DNA from: Opeltia flavorubescens
Lineage: Eukaryota; Ascomycota; Lecanoromycetes; Teloschistales; Teloschistaceae
Direction of reading: 5' to 3'
NCBI GenBank assembly: GCA_000442125.1
Contig: KE546978.1
Span: 682,001-746,000, forward strand
DNA: 64,000 nucleotides
Shown here piece by piece: positions 25,377 to 36,596 of the stretch. A program made the position numbers and the translations under genes. The notes beneath the pieces are model-generated. The model was not told where the DNA came from and made no database searches. It saw only the letters and a program-made list of their open reading frames with translations. The stretch's first letter is position 1. Each line of letters begins with the position of its first letter.

Positions 25377-25540
25377 ATAAATTCCGATTTTTTTTTAATT
25401 AAATTTATATTTACTTTTAATAGATTTAATAAAAATAAATTATTTTTTATAAATTCTAATCCTCTTTTAACCAAGTTTATACCTATTTTTAATAAATTTA
25501 ATAAAAATAAATTATCTTTTATAAACTCGATACTCCTGTT
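25377..25540 (-). repeat. 72-bp tandem repeat inside the giant element
   Basis: Units at 25377-25448 and 25449-25520, with the start of a third at 25521, align without gaps; the differences I can see are transitions. The period is 24 codons, so this may be a relic of a protein with a 24-residue repeat, and it lies within the only long frame of the block (minus strand, 25208-25474). Confidence 0.55.
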
Positions 25541-28500
25541 ATTATTTAAATAAATAGATAATAATAAAAATATAAATAAAATCTTTTATTTAAAAACTAT
25601 ATAGTTTAAATTTTTTAAATAATTTTTAATACGGAAACCTTTAGTTTATAACTAAAAAAAAAAATTTAGTTAAAAATATAAATAAATATAATATAAAAGA
25701 ATTTTAATACTCTATTAATTATTAACTAGAAAATAATTACTAGTTTTTACTAAATTCGATCGCTCGATTGTTAATTTTTTAGGCGATTTTTAATACAGTT
25801 ACTCTAGCTTTATAAATAAAAAAAGAATAAATTAAAAAAAAAAGGAAATAAATTAAAAAAATTCGAAAATAATTATAGTTATATTAATAAATATTAAAAT
25901 TAAAGTTATATTTAAAAATATAAACTAGTTTTTTTTAAAATATTAGAAACCTAATTTAACTATAAATATTAATAGCTCTTTTATAGAAAAATATATTAAA
26001 GTAAAAATAAATAAAAATTTTCGAATAAAAGTTTTTTTAAAAGATAATTTTATTTATTAAAAGATAATAATATATAGTATAAAAATACGAAAATAGGTAA
26101 TAATATAAAATCCTAAAATAGAATAGTAGGCTATAGGATATAAAATATATAAAAACGAAAAAAAAGTAATATAGTTTAATTTAAAAACCTAAAATTATTA
26201 TAAATAAATAATATAATTAGCGATTTAATTATTTAATCGAGTATTATATTTAAAAAAAAATAATATATTTTTATAAATTAGATTTTATATATATTAAACT
26301 CGCCTATATATTTTAAATTTTATAGTTATTTTAAAAAAATCTAGAAAATATTAGCGGAATTAAACTAAAAATATAACTAAAACGTGGTTAAAATTAAAAT
26401 ATTTTATATTATTTTTATTATAAAGTATAATATAAATCTATATATTAAATAAATATAGTATATTTAATATATATAACTATTTAAAATTTTATAAATTATA
26501 AAATTTAAAAGTATATTTATAGATAAACTAATATATAAAAGTTTTATAAATATTTTATTATTAAAACCAGTTCTATTAATATACTAGTTTCTAGAGTAAT
26601 TTTATTAACGTCTTATCGTCTAGAAAATTTTTATAGAACTCCCTATCTATTTTACCGGTAGCGGGGCGGACTATTTATAATAACCCGCTATATATATAGC
26701 TATTTATAATATTTATAACTACTCGCTTTAATTAAATTAACCTATAAAAGCGGTAAAATTATAATAACTAGAATATTATATTAATAAAATTAGAAAATAG
26801 ATTATTTATTAAATTAAATAATTCTATAATAATATTAAATTCCCGCTAGTTATCCTCTATATTTAAAAAACGTAAACTATATATAGTTAATTTTTTTTAT
26901 TTATTAAAGTATTATTATTAATATCCTCTATTTTATTAATAATATTCTTTATAGCGTTTTAATAAATAATATCTTATTTTAATATTAGTATAATATTATT
27001 TAATATATTTAAAAAAAATTATATATATTAGAAACGGCTTAAAGCTTTTATTAAACAAATTATTAAACTAGTAATTAGATTTTAATATATATTATAAAGC
27101 GATAAATATTTATTTTTATTATTAATATAATTAAATTAAAGGGTTTATATTAATTAAATAAATAAATATTAATATATTAATTAGTTTTTTTATATTAAAT
27201 TTCCTTTATATTATTTTATAATTTATTATACTTTTTTATTTTAAAAAATTTTATTAATATTATTAAAAGCTTTAATAAAATTTAAAAAACTCGATTTTTT
27301 ATTAATATAATACTTTAATACTATTTTTTTTTTTTTTTTTTTTTAACTAGACTATTTTTTTTTTTAATATAATATTTTTTTTTAGTATTAAATTCTAAAC
27401 GGTTTTTTTTAAAAGTTTTTTTTTTATTTCCTTTATATTTTATATTAATAGTACTAGTAAGCTGTTATAGATTATACGGCTAGTTTTTAATAATTTAATC
27501 TTAATAATAATATTCTAGTTTATAGTAAAAAAATTATTTAATATAATAAAATAGAAATATAGACTAATAATAATATAATAGTTAGTATAATAAAAGAAAA
27601 AAAGAAGGTTAGATAAATAAGTAGAGGTAAAAAAATAAAAAATAAAAAAAGAAATAGATTAAAATTTAATTAATCGCTAAATAATTATATTTTTAATAAT
27701 AATCTCGTTTATTATATAGCTAATTATTTTTTAAAAAACTTTTTATTAATTTTTTATTATAAATCTATCGAATTATAAAAAAAAATTTTATATTTATATT
27801 ATTATTTATTAGTGTTATAATTTTTATATTTTTATAACTTTTTAATAATAATAGTATTTAATTTATAATAAAATACCCTTTATTTATATTAGATTTAAAA
27901 AATATTTTATTTTTTTTAAAATAAAACCTTTAATTTATAATTAATAACTAGACCGGTTTTATTTATATTATTTATAATATATTTTATAATTTAATTAAGC
28001 CTTTTAAAGGTATTTAAATTATAAAAAAACTAATATCTAGTAATTTTATAAAGGTTTTAAAGTAGGAAACGGTATTTTATTATAATATTAGCGTTATTTT
28101 TAATTTAATTTTATATTATTAATAATAAAATATAATACTTTATTATAATATTATTATTATTACTTATTTAAATATACTCGATATTATAAAAATCCGGCGA
28201 ATAAAAAAATATAATAATATCGGATTATTAATAATAAAAAAATAAAAATTTAAATTTTAATAAATTTTAAATATAAAAAATAATTATTTTTTTCTAATTT
28301 TTTTTTTTTAATTAACTTTTAAATTAAATTTTTTAGTACTAGATTAAATAATAGCTAGAAAATTATTTTATTTATATTATTTTAAATATTTATCTAGCTT
28401 TATATTTAATTATTATAAATATATAATTCCCGCGTTTAAATATTAATAGTCTATAATATCTAGTAAATATAAACTTTATAGATTATTAAATAGGAGAAAA

Positions 28501-31090
28501 AAGGACTATTTATTTATATATAATCCGATTTTTATATATTTTTTTACCTATTACTAAAATTGTTAAAATTCTACGTGATTATAAATTTAAATTATACTAG
28601 TTTTTAAATTAAACTAGATAAATTTTTAATAATAAAATTAACTTTAATATAACTATTAAATATAATATTAGCTTTTTAATTATTTATATTACTAATATTA
28701 TTTATAATATTAGTAACTCCGATATCTTTTTTATAAAAATTATCGATTTTTACTATAGAAATAACTATAATACTATTAAAATTTTAAGGATAAAAAAACG
28801 TTTAAAGGTTTTAGAGGTTAAAAAAATAAAAAATTATTATTATTCTAATTAAACTAATAATCTAGAGTTTAATTCCCTAAATAGAGTTAAATATAGCGAT
28901 TTTTTTTTATATAATAATCCGGAATATAAACCGTTTAGTAAATATAATTATAAATATCTACTAATATTTTATTATTTAATTATTCTTTTTTTACCCTTTT
29001 ATATAACTAGTAGGATAATTTATCTTTTTCTTTTATATATAGTTCTTTACTTCTACTCTTTAATAATTTCTAGTATAAAATAGCCGCTAGTATAAATAAA
29101 TTTAAAATATTATTAATATCTTTTAAATAATTAATAAAGTAAATTTAGAATTTTTATCTTTTAAAAGTTATTAAAGGTAAATAGTATTATTATATTATAA
29201 ATTAGATAAAATATTATATAATTATTTATAAACTTTAAATATTTTATAAAATTAAAACTAGAAAATTTTTATTTTTAATTTATAGATTTTAAAGTTTTTA
29301 AAAAACTATATTTATAAAATATTTATAATAAATTTCTCGATTTAAAAGGTTTTATTAAATTTAAATTTAAATAGAATTATTTTATTATATAATTATAGAT
29401 TAGGTTAATAAATTTAATATATAGTAATTTACTTTTTAATACTATTCTAGTACTATTATTATTATTTTAAAAGTAATTCCGTTTTATAATTAAAAATTTA
29501 TTACTATTATTAAATTCTTTTATAATCTATTTTTATATATATTTATATTTTAATATTTTCTTTAAATCTTTAAATTTAAGTTATTATATTTTATTTAAAA
29601 ATTAAAAGCCGGATTTTTAATTTAAATCTATTAATAAAATATTTTAAAAATTTATTTTTTTTATTTAGCTTCTCCTTTTTTAAAACCCTTTTTTTAATTT
29701 ATATAATAGTCGTTATTATTTATTAATAGCTCTAGTTATAATTATTAATTAAAATCTACTATTTATTTTAAATTTTTTATTATTTTTTATTACCGCGAGT
29801 ATTAAGCTAGTAAATAATTAAAAGCTTTTAATAAATATTAATTTATAAATTAAATATAATATTTAAAATTTTAATTAATATAATAATAGTTTAGTTAATT
29901 TTATAAAATATAATAATTTTAAATTTTAGAATTTATATTTAATAGTAAAAAATTAGTATTTAACTCGTTTTAATTAAAGATTATTAAAAATATAAAATAT
30001 AAAAATAAAATATTTTATATACGAAAAAAAAAATATAATTATAAAAGGTTTTTAAATTAGTAATAATTTTTTTTTTATATATATATTAAAAATTTTTAAT
30101 AGTAATAATATTATATAATAATATAATTATAAAATATTATATAATTTTTAAATTTTATTTTAATTACTTTTTATAATTTTAATATTATTTCGCTATTTTT
30201 TTACTATAAATTCGCTATATTTTCCTAATTTTATTATAGAGGTTCGATTATATATATATTTATATATATAATATTTATTATAAATTTAAAATTATTTTAA
30301 AAATTTTTAATTATTTTTAAAGCTTTTATTAGAAAAAAACTTATTTTAATACTTTAATTTAAATATTCGAATATTTATAATAACTCTATTAATATTATTT
30401 ATAAATATTATTTTTTATATTATATATTTTATTTAATATAAATCCCTTTAAAGTATAAAAAATTTATATTTTTTTTTATTTTTAATTTTTTACTTTTTAT
30501 TTAAATTATCTCGCTAGTAGTAATAATATACGAACTTTTTATTTATTTCGGATTATATAAAATATATTAGTAAATTTATTAGAAATAATAATATAAAAAT
30601 TTATTATTTTAATTATTTAGAAAATTTTAATATATATTTAGTTATAAATATATATCTCGCGAATTTATATATCTAATTTAATATATTTTAATAATTAAAT
30701 TTATAAGTTATTAATTATTATAATAAATATAATTTAAATAAAAAATTAAATATATTTAAATAAATAAAAATTTTTTTTTTTTTTTTTTAAAATTTTATTA
30801 TTTTTTATATTTAATAGTATATATAATATAAGGATTCTTATACTAGAATATCTACTATTAATAATTCCGGTTTTTAATATTTATTAATTAATATATATAA
30901 ATTTTATATAAATATTATTATATATAATTAAAGCGTTAATATTTTTTAAAAATAATTTAATATATATTAATTAAAATTAAATTAAAATATAATAATTTTA
31001 TAAATATTATATTTAATATAAATTTAATTAATTTATTTTAATAAATAAATTAAATAAATATAAAAATAAATTTTAAATTTTTTTTAATTA

Positions 31091-31095
31091 NNNNN
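31091..31095. other. assembly gap (5 N)
   Basis: Five N within the AT-rich block, 523 bp from its right end. Element length and the sequence next to the gap are therefore uncertain. The matching GGCAT duplication and inverted repeats on either side argue that the two contigs were joined correctly. Confidence 0.95.
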
Positions 31096-31454
31096 TTTAA
31101 AAATATAAATTTTAAATTTAATTTTTTAAATTATAATTATTTATTTCTAATATTTTTCTATTAATTAAATTTCTTTTATATATATAAAATAAATTTATAG
31201 ATAAAATTTAAATAAAATTTTATAAATATAAATTTAGCTAAAAAATAAATATAAAAAATAAATTATAATAAAAGTTAATAAAATTATAAATTAATATTAA
31301 TATATATTTATATAATATAATAAAACCTAAAAAATATTATATTAAATAGTTTTTAAAATTTTATAAATATTAAATAAATAAAATTTTAAAATATAAAAAA
31401 ATATTACAGTATATTTAATTATAAAAGAACTTTATTAATTTAATATAATAAAGA

Positions 31455-31498
31455 CTATTATAAAATTATAATAAAATTATAGCGAAATTATAATAGAA
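31455..31498 (-). repeat. subterminal 11-bp repeats, right end
   Basis: Read on the minus strand, four consecutive 11-mers follow one another: TTCTATTATAA, TTTCGCTATAA, TTTTATTATAA and TTTTATAATAG. All four can be derived from TTTCGYTATAA mainly by transitions. They begin within the right inverted repeat and run about 16 bp inward beyond it. Confidence 0.55.
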
Positions 31499-31618
31499 TA
31501 AGGGTAAAATAGGGGTATAAAGCGTCGGGCGTATATAAAAGTTAAATTTTTAAAATTTATTTTGGCGAAATGGAAAAGTGAAAAAGTTATGGTAATCTGG
31601 TACACCTGGGCGACCATA
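31471..31618 (-). repeat. right terminal inverted repeat of the giant element
   Basis: Inverted partner of 8983-9130 (148 bp, no gaps, only transition differences). This copy keeps more C and G in its middle part (TACGCCCGACGC on the minus strand) than the left copy, so it is the better guide to the original terminus. Confidence 0.85.
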
Positions 31619-31623
31619 GGCAT
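31619..31623. repeat. target-site duplication, right copy (GGCAT)
   Basis: Exact partner of 8978-8982, abutting the end of the inverted repeat (CGACCATA at 31611-31618). Confidence 0.8.
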
Positions 31624-32025
31624 GGAGCAGATCTGTCAACGCCAGTGCACGACTAAAGGAGCCGAGAGGATCGCGTAGCTTCAATATCTACTCTTGGTTT
31701 CTAGGCTCCTCGAGAAAACTATTTCGTGCCCTCTAGAACTATCGTTGATGTGGAAAGATATAAAGTTCGAGGTCTATCACCATTGTGCCAGTATCAAAGT
31801 GATGACATCGTTTCCGCGTATAGCCGGCGTGGCTGTGCGAAACCAAATCACTTTTGCAGCCCTGGTTTACGTCTCCCTTCACTTTTGGGAACATTATTAT
31901 TGAAACCAGGGGAGAAAAGAACACTCATTCCAACGCCGTAACCTGTGTTTTGTGTGATGTAGGCTGTCTCACCCAGTGATCAGGATGCACCTTTCCCCGA
32001 TCGCTGCCCTATAGCTCTGCTACTC
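31624..32025. promoter_or_regulatory. upstream region of the Rab gene, abutting the element
   Basis: About 400 bp of ordinary composition with no AT skew even next to the element. Short overlapping frames around 31694-31941 have no recognisable content. It presumably holds the Rab promoter; no specific site recognised. Confidence 0.4.
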
Positions 32026-33009
32026 ATGACTTCCAGCCTCGAGGCCAAAATTTGTATTCTCGGTGCACAGGGTAACTAGGGTTTGCTCAGGACTTTCTTT
32101 TACCATTGCTGACGATTGCAGGCGTAGGAAAGACTTCTTTAGTCCAACGCTATATCAGAGGTACTTTCACTCCGTCCACCACTGCGTCCACCGTAGGCGC
32201 CTCCTTCTTGACGAAACGAGTTCTCGATATCGATAGCGGAATCACCGTGCGCCTCCAACTGTGGGACACTGCTGGTAAGCTGTTTTCCGAGTACCTCGCC
32301 CACAGGCAGGATATCTAATCCCAGGGTTTCGGTAGGCCAGGAAAGGTTTCGGAGCATCTCAAAGCTTTACTATCGTGGCGCATCGGCCGTCCTCCTTGTC
32401 TACAGCATAATCGATGAGCAAAGCTTCAGTGAGATGGGCAAGTGGATGAAAGAGATTCAACAGCATATCACGGACGACGTGATTGTGCATGTCGTCGGCA
32501 CCAAAAGTGACGTTGTCGCCCAAGACCCAAGCCAGAGGAAAGTACCGTTCGAAAGATGCATAGGCTATGTGGCCGAGAATCTCTTCTCCGCTCCGCCCAT
32601 GACGTCGACTTCCACTGGGGTGGGTATCAGTGGGGTTCAAAGCTTGGACAGCAAGCGAAACAGTGGACTCTGGGGTCAAGACATCGGATGGGACTGCTGC
32701 CATGAAATTAGTGCTAAGGATGGAGAAGGTATCGAGGAGGTCTTTCGGGTCATCACTCGGAAACTCGTTGAAGACAAGTTGAAGCGCGCGGAGCAGGAGC
32801 AGACTCTTGAGGCTGCCACCCCAGGCTATGACAGATCGCAAGCTGGCTACTTTGAGGTGCCAGGCTCGGACGGTCATGGAAGTTTCAAAGTTGGGGTCGG
32901 CGATAAGCGAAGAAGCTGGTTAGGCTTTCCGACACCGAACCTTATCGGAGAGGAAAGAGAATCTCAACCGCCGGGTCAAGGCTCCGTTAGGAAGGGAAAA
33001 TGCTGTTGA
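32026..33009 (+). CDS. Rab-family small GTPase with an enlarged G4-G5 region
   Basis: Three exons, 32026-32071, 32122-32274 and 32336-33009, give 290 residues; introns are 50 and 61 nt. GTPase motifs: P-loop GAQGVGKT (13-20), switch I with TASTVGASF, WDTAGQE (63-69), G4 as TKSD (123-126, Thr instead of the usual Asn) and G5 as EISAK (191-195). The protein ends KGKCC, a double-cysteine geranylgeranylation signal for membrane attachment. The switch I and RabF-like region (SFLTKRV, LYYRGASAA) is closest to Rab5/Ypt5-like endosomal Rabs as I remember them, but subfamily is uncertain. About 65 residues separate G4 and G5, against about 30 in standard Rabs, and the C-terminal tail is long (about 95 residues). 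Confidence 0.9.
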
Positions 33010-33640
33010 TGACAATAGGTGACTATACTAAACCGATGTAATCATATTAATGAGTATTGCCCATCCTGCGTTCACGATTAATAGCAAGTAAACTTGGGGT
33101 ACAGCCCAGTATTGAGATATAACCTCTCCACTTCGCCGAGTTCCCGCGCTCTATGTAGACATAACCAGGACTGTCCAGGTGCATTGATTGATGCAGCCCT
33201 ACCGCTTTCAGTTGAATATATCTTTCATACGCATACCACACTCCGCTGCACAGCCGGGGTTGCGCCGGATGATGAGCAGATTACAAGCATAATAACGACT
33301 GGAAGAATTGGACAAGACCAAGCACGCATGCTCTAGATTCGTAGGTGAATCATGTTAATCAAGTCGGGATGTGGGCAATGGAAAGCTCAACGAATTGGAC
33401 AGAAGAAGGCTACTCTCAAGGCTGCGCACATAGACTGCAGTGTCCGTACTTGGCATGAGGCTGCGGGGGGGTCGAGGAGTATAAGCAGTCGATGAGTCTA
33501 CCACATCTTCTCCTCTACAATCTCAGACCTTGATTACTCTGACTTACATACGCGACGCACTACTTGCTTTACCCTCGCATACTGTGTCTATCGATTGGCG
33601 CTTCTTTGCATTTCCCCACAACCCCGGAAAAAGCGGGTCA
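33010..33640. other. intergenic region
   Basis: About 630 bp between two tandem genes. Small frames (33047-33336) on both strands are not recognisable. Nothing else seen. Confidence 0.4.
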
Positions 33641-35396
33641 ATGTCGGGTTTGGAGTTGGTCGCCGTCGTCGCAGTACAAAATCCTTTCCCACTCTCGACG
33701 GTCTCGTATTGACGACGATTGATAGTGCGTCGGAGCGATCGTTAGCGCCTATCATGATGGCGCCGAGCTTGTCGCCCAAATCAAGGCCAAGAGAAAGGCG
33801 AAGAAAACTTTACAGAACGGTTCCTTACAAGAAATCACCACCCAAGGACTCGAATCCTCCCTCCACAGAGGCAAGCAGGTTGTCGAGAGCCAATTTGACC
33901 GCGACGCTCGCCGCTTTGGAGAGCAATTTAGAGTGGGCGATAGTCAAACATGCCAAGCTCTTAAGGATGTCATAATTCATCTTCAGGGGCAGATGATCGC
34001 CAACCTGAAGATCCAATGGCAGCAAGAGACCATTCTGGATTTCTCTTCCCTCCAGGACGTTTCAGATTCTTCCCAAGACCGAGTTGTATTAATACTCCTA
34101 CAGCTGCAGCAGCGGATCATTATGGCTGGCCCAATCGAGAACATGAAACCTCCACCACTGTTCTGGGAGTCCAATACGGTCTCAAGCCAGCTTGGACCTT
34201 ATACAGCCTACGATCACGCTGGACCGCCGGTGGGCGCTGCGCCGATACAGTCCACAGATCATGAGCAATGTCTTCCGGCTATTCCGCATCGCGCCAGGCT
34301 ATCTTCTGGGTCCCGGACGCCTTCCAACGGTTCTCTTCCTCCACAATCTGCGTACAAGGAGCTCCCCACACCTCCAAAGTCTGGCGATGCATCCAACAGC
34401 AATTTTGAAGCGAAGCCAACGCCTGTGACAAGGATAGGGCTGTTTGGCAGGAAGAGGAAAGATCCTGTTGCCCCTGTGGAGAAGGCCCAGTCATCGATCA
34501 ATACTTCACCTGTACCGCAATATCTGTTATCAGCAATTCATGGAGGCCAGAACCCAAACACTGCGCACACGCGCCACCTGTCCAATCAAAGATCGAGTAC
34601 AGGGACATCACCTTCTGCCACCGACTCGTTCGACACTCAGTCGAGGGTCGAGTCCATTAGTACTCGAGACGGTTCCTCGATATACGAGGCCGATCAGCTC
34701 GACCACAACCCATGGGTTGTTCCAGACGGTAACGCTATGTCTTATACAAATCACGATGCTCAGTCAGTCACCAGCTCCAATCCATCGCATAATTCTGAAG
34801 AAGTTCGTTCGGTCACAAGCTATAGACCCATCCACCCGAGTTCGGTGACTGTTATCGCTTCGAACAAGGCTTCCATTAGCGCTAAAGACTTACTGCCCTC
34901 AGAGGTGAACCGGTACTCAGGCTTCTGCAAAGGCGCGTGGAGATTACAAATAGGTGATAGAAAGAAAGCAATGGACGAGCGCCAAAGACCCGGAAGCATG
35001 TACAATGCATTGAAATATTGGCAATGCTCCCGATGCAAATTCGAAGGTCGTTTGGTACAAATAGATCGGAAGACTGCGCGGTGCGATCGACAAGTCATGC
35101 TGGCGGACGGCATACAATTCCGGTGGGAATTCTTGTTCAAGAGCCACGTCGAGTGCCGAGACGCTGCTCCAAATCCTCTCAAGTCCACCTTTGGCTGTAT
35201 CTTCTGTTGTGCCGAGGGCAGAGGTACTCCGACATTTGGCGGTGCGCAAAGTTTCATGGATCATCTCCAGGAGCATCGAATCCGTTTACCTGTTGGAGAA
35301 GTTGTGTACAGAATGAACTGTCTAGTTGGTCGCAAGGCATCTACGGAAGAAGATTTTGATATCAATCTTGAAAGCAAAGAGGGCATTACGTTCTGA
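33641..35396 (+). CDS. fungal protein with C-terminal cysteine/histidine-rich (zinc-finger-like) region, function unknown
   Basis: Two exons are inferred: 33641-33673 and 33726-35396, 567 residues. The 52-nt intron (GTACAA...ATAG) joins MSGLELVAVVA to CVGAIVSAYHDGAEL, an N-terminal pattern I associate with a widespread Pezizomycotina family of unknown role, followed by a basic coiled-coil-like helix (about 27-110). The middle (about 130-390) is low-complexity, rich in Ser, Pro and Asn. The C-terminal 150 residues hold paired cysteines and histidines: QCSRC, HVEC, CIFCC, then HLQEH, which could bind zinc, much like a degenerate C2H2 module. Starting at the second ATG (34123) would lose the helix, which has clear coding character. 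No function should be assigned. Confidence 0.75.
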
Positions 35397-35777
35397 TAGT
35401 TTACCGTCAGTCATTTTGCGTTCTCTCCCACCGTTAGTCCACCGCTCGACCCAATATTCAGCCAACCAACAAAAAAAAACAATAATGCTTGGGCATATAC
35501 ATTCTCGCCGAGGTCGGTAAATCTTTGCCGGTCTATACTTATTTCTGTATAGCGGAGTGTTTGATGAATGAGTATGATTTGGCGTTATGTATGAGCTTAG
35601 AGGAGGCAGCCCATAGGCGTTAAAAATGGGAAGGAACTACCGAGAATCAAATTCATGCGGAGCAGTCGTTGCTAAATCAGGTAGCTCATCTCCATCGTCA
35701 TCAAAGGATCATCATTACAATATGGATATCCTACACGCAACTCTTGCCCAATGCTTAGCCTGACCAGAAACGTGGAT
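35397..35777. other. intergenic region between convergent genes
   Basis: About 380 bp holding the two 3' ends; an A-run at about 35471-35479. No gene seen. Confidence 0.4.
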
Positions 35778-36596
35778 TCACATGACAACACAACACGAGT
35801 TCTGCTGTTTCGCCTAACGTTGCAATGCTGTCAGCTTGACGTATAGACCGTGCCGAAACATAGAAACGTACCTGCTTGTAGAACATTTTCGACTGTGCAC
35901 TCAATCCGTCACTCTTTTCCACCAAGCTATCAATCTTCTCCCCTCTCTCCAATACACTCTCAATTGTCTTGTGTAGTACGATTTTCGTCTCATCCAGCTC
36001 TTTCTGGATCTTCATGATGCTATCTGCCTGTTGCGGGTCCTGGTATTTGACGAGATATTCTTTGAGTTGGGGAAAGTCGAGCGTGGATGTAGTATTGGTG
36101 AAAGCGGTCCGGGGATATCGGGATAGAAACTCGTCGACAACTTTCGACAAGAGCTGATGGGCGACGAGGGCCGGGTAGTCGGCGTCGCTAATGATTATAC
36201 CGCAGACACCTTCAGTCCTACCGTAGGCGTGGAAGGTGTAGGCTTTGAGTGCGAGTTAATACCGAACCACTTCATGTTAAAATTTCTTCCAGAACATACA
36301 TTTCTCTTCGACATCCTGTCGTTGGCCGGGTCTTGTTCGTTCGGCTACCGTCTTAGCGAACAGTGACATGAAATCACCATAGCTGACGAGAACATGGTAT
36401 TAGAAGTTGGACAGAATAGGACTCAACACCACAGCATACCTTGACCTCGTGAACCTGGAATAGGCACTGAGGTCCATCTCGACACATAGCTCATGCGCTG
36501 GCTTCGCCTCGTTTCTGATAATCTGTCGATGCATTAGCTAGGTCTTCTAAAGGATCGTTCATATGGACGAATCACCCCGATGTAATGTAATTTCAT
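35778..36596 (-). CDS. YKT6: R-SNARE YKT6
   Basis: Five exons on the minus strand: 36596-36576, 36522-36440, 36382-36300, 36242-35872 and 35813-35778, giving 197 residues, the family's usual length. Ykt6 is a prenylated SNARE working in ER-Golgi, intra-Golgi, endosomal, vacuolar and autophagosome fusion. Seen here: longin domain from the first exon (MKLHYIG, then IIRNEAKPAHELCVEMDLSA) through GRTEGVCGIIISDADYP; SNARE motif QADSIMKIQKELDETKIVLH with the zero-layer arginine (in VLERGEK); and the terminal CCVVM, a palmitoylation plus farnesylation CaaX box. A frame reading through the last intron would lose the CaaX box, which confirms the fifth exon of 36 nt. Intron 3 uses an AAG acceptor. Divergent from SLH1. 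Confidence 0.96.

Larger units (their letters stand above)
8983..31618. mobile_element. giant (22.6 kb) RIP-mutated element with 148-bp terminal inverted repeats
   Basis: The block is bounded by a 148-bp ungapped inverted repeat and a 5-bp GGCAT duplication, the hallmark of one transposition event by a TIR-type DNA element. Inside it is overwhelmingly A and T, and CpA and TpG are almost absent, while CpG, CpC and CpT survive; this is the product of RIP acting on CpA on both strands. The longest frame is 88 codons (25208-25474), so nothing is expressed as protein. Superfamily is not assignable: the ends read TATRGTCGCCCAGGTG, which fits no family whose termini I know. Nested insertions inside cannot be excluded. 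A 5-N assembly gap lies at 31091-31095, so the true length may differ. An alternative reading with a TA duplication and TRGTCGCCC ends is possible but leaves the GGCAT match to chance. Confidence 0.85.

Noticed and set aside
25208-25474. 88-codon minus-strand frame inside the AT-rich block
   Set aside because: Composition is what RIP-mutated AT-rich DNA gives (Ile, Asn, Lys, Leu, Tyr, Phe), it contains a 72-bp tandem repeat, and nothing resembles a protein family. Treated as relic sequence, not a gene.
8983-31618. Polinton/Maverick or LTR-type element as identity of the giant block
   Set aside because: Size and long inverted ends would suit a Polinton, but the ends do not begin with AG, the duplication is 5 rather than 6 bp, and no viral-type gene is visible. 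LTR elements have direct, not inverted, terminal repeats. Nested fossil retroelements inside cannot be excluded.
8983-31618. Centromere or mitochondrial insertion as explanation for the AT-rich block
   Set aside because: A mitochondrial origin would show open frames or tRNA and rRNA genes and would not lack CpA. A centromere would not be bounded by a 148-bp inverted repeat and a 5-bp duplication.
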